This document shows positions 5,191 to 6,300 of a stretch of 6,300 bases of DNA, piece by piece. Each line of letters starts with the position of its first letter. Position 1 is the stretch's first letter. The notes beneath the pieces are model-generated. The model did not search any database and was not told the origin of the DNA. It worked only from the letters and a program-made list of their open reading frames with translations. This DNA is from Sulfuricella sp. (GTDB lineage: Bacteria; Pseudomonadota; Gammaproteobacteria; Burkholderiales; Sulfuricellaceae). The DNA is taken from positions 1 through 6,300 of the forward strand of contig JAIOJM010000028.1 in assembly GCA_019911785.1 (NCBI GenBank), given 5' to 3'. A program made the position numbers and the translations under genes.

Positions 5191-5332
5191 ACGCATCGGC
5201 CTGCAATCTGGTTACGATATCCGCACGGCGCAGGAATTGCTGTGGCATAAAGACGTGCAGACGACGATAATTTACACTCCAGTTTTGAATCGTGGCGGCA
5301 AGGGTCTGCAAGGCCCGCTGGATATTCTGTGA
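5191..5332 (+). pseudogene. intI: Integron-type tyrosine recombinase (IntI), C-terminal remnant
   Basis: The frame ending at the TGA 5330-5332 reads [20 protein letters not shown], then [14 protein letters not shown] and LQGPLDIL. This is the end of integron integrases (compare GYDIRTVQELLGHKDV, TTMIYTHVLNRGG and the SPLD ending). The catalytic histidine (HKDV, codon 5246) and tyrosine (IIYTP, codon 5273) remain, but Gly before the His is Trp and YTHV is YTPV. Upstream, ACGCAT...CTGCAATCT would encode THxLQS if one base in 5197-5200 were removed, so a frameshift is also present. Everything before this, including both catalytic arginines of the main fold and attI, is missing. It ends 43 bp before bioD. 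Confidence 0.85.
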
Positions 5333-5360
5333 TCCGCAAATTAAATGGCCCCTGGCAGGG

Positions 5361-5367
5361 CAAGGGG
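5361..5367 (+). promoter_or_regulatory. Ribosome-binding site of bioD
   Basis: CAAGGGG lies 8 nt before the ATG at 5376. It selects this start over the longer in-frame start at 5292, which lies inside the integrase remnant. Confidence 0.65.
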
Positions 5368-5375
5368 TTCGTCAA

Positions 5376-6086
5376 ATGAAAAAAGCTTATTTCATCACCG
5401 GCACCGACACCGGCGTAGGCAAGACGCTGGTCGCCTGCGCTTTGCTGCGGGCCTTCGTCAGGCGGGGCAGCAAGGCCGTCGGCATGAAGCCGGTCGCCGC
5501 CGGCTGTGTGGAAACCCCCGCGGGCTTGTGCTGCGAGGATGTGGAAAACCTGCGCGCGGCCGGTAATGTTGTCGCTTCTCGGGAGTGGGTTAATCCCTAC
5601 GCCCTGATTTCACCGGTTGCCCCTCATATCGCCGCGGAGCGGGCCGGCGTGGAGATTGGCCTTGAACAGATAGATCGGTCATTTCGGCAGTTGCGCGAAA
5701 TGGCCGACGTGACGGTGGTCGAGGGTGTCGGCGGCTTCGTCGTGCCGCTCAATGCCCGCCAGGATACCGCCGACATGGCGGAAATGCTCGGGTTGCCCGT
5801 GATCCTGGTGGTCGGAATGCGCCTTGGCTGCATCAATCATGCCCTGCTCACCGCCCAGGCTATCCGTCACAAAGGCCTGCCTCTGGCCGCATGGGTGGCC
5901 AACCGGATTGATCCCGACATGGATGCGTTTGATGAAAACCTGCATGCCCTCGAAACCCGCCTTGCGGCACCGTTGCTCGGCATCATTCCCTATCAGGCTG
6001 AATCTGATCCCGCTCTGGCGTCGGGTTTGCTGGATTTAAATATTCTTGAATTCTGGCCATTGAACTCGAGAGGTTCAACAGGATAG
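5376..6086 (+). CDS. bioD: ATP-dependent dethiobiotin synthetase BioD
   Basis: BioD catalyses ATP- and Mg-dependent carboxylation and ring closure of 7,8-diaminopelargonate to dethiobiotin, the penultimate step of biotin synthesis, in the cytoplasm as a homodimer. The 236-aa length is normal. The P-loop is GTDTGVGKT (residues 9-17, with K16 and T17). MKPVAAG (37-43) holds the substrate lysine K38. VEGVGGFVVPL (115-125) carries the Mg-binding acidic residue E116. ISPVAPHIAA (78-87) and ANRID (176-180, base recognition) fit the family. All key residues are intact and the codon use is high-GC, like core genes. No other biotin gene is present in the window, so its usual partners must lie elsewhere, or integron debris has replaced its old upstream neighbours. 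A promoter could not be located in the remnant DNA just upstream. Confidence 0.96.
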   Translation: MKKAYFITGTDTGVGKTLVACALLRAFVRRGSKAVGMKPVAAGCVETPAGLCCEDVENLRAAGNVVASREWVNPYALISPVAPHIAAERAGVEIGLEQIDRSFRQLREMADVTVVEGVGGFVVPLNARQDTADMAEMLGLPVILVVGMRLGCINHALLTAQAIRHKGLPLAAWVANRIDPDMDAFDENLHALETRLAAPLLGIIPYQAESDPALASGLLDLNILEFWPLNSRGSTG

Positions 6087-6098
6087 AAGCATGGCATA

Positions 6099-6140
6099 TT
6101 GAACAATATTTAGGATATTCGGACCAATAAGTTATATAAT
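6099..6140 (+). promoter_or_regulatory. Putative promoter/operator region of the Rrf2-type gene
   Basis: The 85-bp gap after bioD is strongly AT-rich. A perfect -10 hexamer TATAAT lies at 6135-6140, 31 bp before the ATG, but the -35 region is weak. An AATAT-N5-ATATT dyad (6105-6109 and 6115-6119) overlaps the expected -35 area and could be an operator. Many Rrf2 regulators, such as IscR, repress their own promoters, so autoregulation is plausible but inferred. Confidence 0.45.
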
Positions 6141-6171
6141 TTTTTAACAACGATTATTCAGGATTCAGGCC

Positions 6172-6300
6172 ATGATTTTATCCCGTACCAGCCAGTATGC
6201 CATCCAGGCCCTCATTTATATCGCCACGCGGCCTCCGGGCGAGCCGATTCTGAACCGCAAGGTCGCTGAATATCTCGGCGTTCCCACGGCCTATCTGGCC
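6172..6300 (+). CDS. Rrf2-family transcriptional regulator, N-terminal part (cut by window end)
   Basis: Forty-three residues are visible, beginning MILSRTSQYAIQALIYIATR and continuing NRKVAEYLGVPTAYLA. This is the start of the Rrf2 winged helix-turn-helix (compare IscR and NsrR, which open with a similar Leu/Tyr-Ala pattern). AYLGVPTAYLA-like residues form the recognition helix region. The Fe-S cysteines that would separate IscR or NsrR types from others lie beyond the window. An AGGA-like site lies about 10 nt upstream. It has its own AT-rich promoter region, so it is probably transcribed separately from bioD. Confidence 0.85.
   Translation, partial: MILSRTSQYAIQALIYIATRPPGEPILNRKVAEYLGVPTAYLA

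Noticed and set aside
5292..5375. Longer bioD start at 5292
   Set aside because: It lies within the integrase remnant in another frame, and BioD proteins begin a few residues before the P-loop, as the 5376 start does.
6060..6078. TTGAAC/GTTCAA 6-bp hairpin at the end of bioD as a terminator
   Set aside because: It lies within the coding sequence, the stem is AT-rich and short, and no T run follows.

Overview
The window reads as a high-GC proteobacterial chromosome, most likely beta- or gammaproteobacterial. This rests on the dethiobiotin synthetase and Rrf2-type genes, a REP-associated tyrosine transposase (RAYT) and the tail of a chromosomal-type integron integrase. I cannot name the species. 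It is an accessory junction packed with mobile-element debris, ending on the right in conserved core genes.

Left part (about 11-1664): an apparently complete IS3-family insertion sequence. It has orfA, orfB, related terminal inverted repeats and a textbook A_AAA_AAG slippery heptamer for the OrfAB transposase. A perfect 18-bp-arm palindrome lies inside orfA. The right end of the IS abuts, and supplies the stop codon of, a decayed minus-strand DUF3147-type membrane-protein gene (1665-1954). The start of that gene is in turn abutted by a RAYT element (1976-2886), whose ends are perfect 15-bp inverted repeats.

Middle part (about 2887-4600): a short repeat-rich spacer, then two AT-richer minus-strand genes with overlapping stop and start codons. 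One encodes an exported glycine-rich protein (3633-4418) and the other an outer-membrane-type lipoprotein (3049-3636). Upstream of them is a 14-bp-arm inverted repeat flanked by integron-like core sites (4506-4589), a candidate attC.

Right part: the 3' tail of an IS91-like transposase (4842-5048) with a GAAC tetranucleotide at its presumed end, then a 117-bp MITE-like element (5051-5167) whose ends resemble the RAYT ends. Next comes the C-terminal remnant of an integron integrase (about 5191-5332). After it come intact bioD (5376-6086, biotin synthesis) and the start of an Rrf2-family regulator (6172 onward, cut by the window end).

The integrase remnant points rightward, while the low-GC gene pair and the candidate attC lie to its left with the genes pointing leftward. 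That is the geometry of an integron. My main interpretation is that this is the wreck of a chromosomal integron beside bioD, with intI and attI destroyed by IS91-like and MITE insertions and one two-gene cassette left behind. The two-gene exported module has no function that I recognise.
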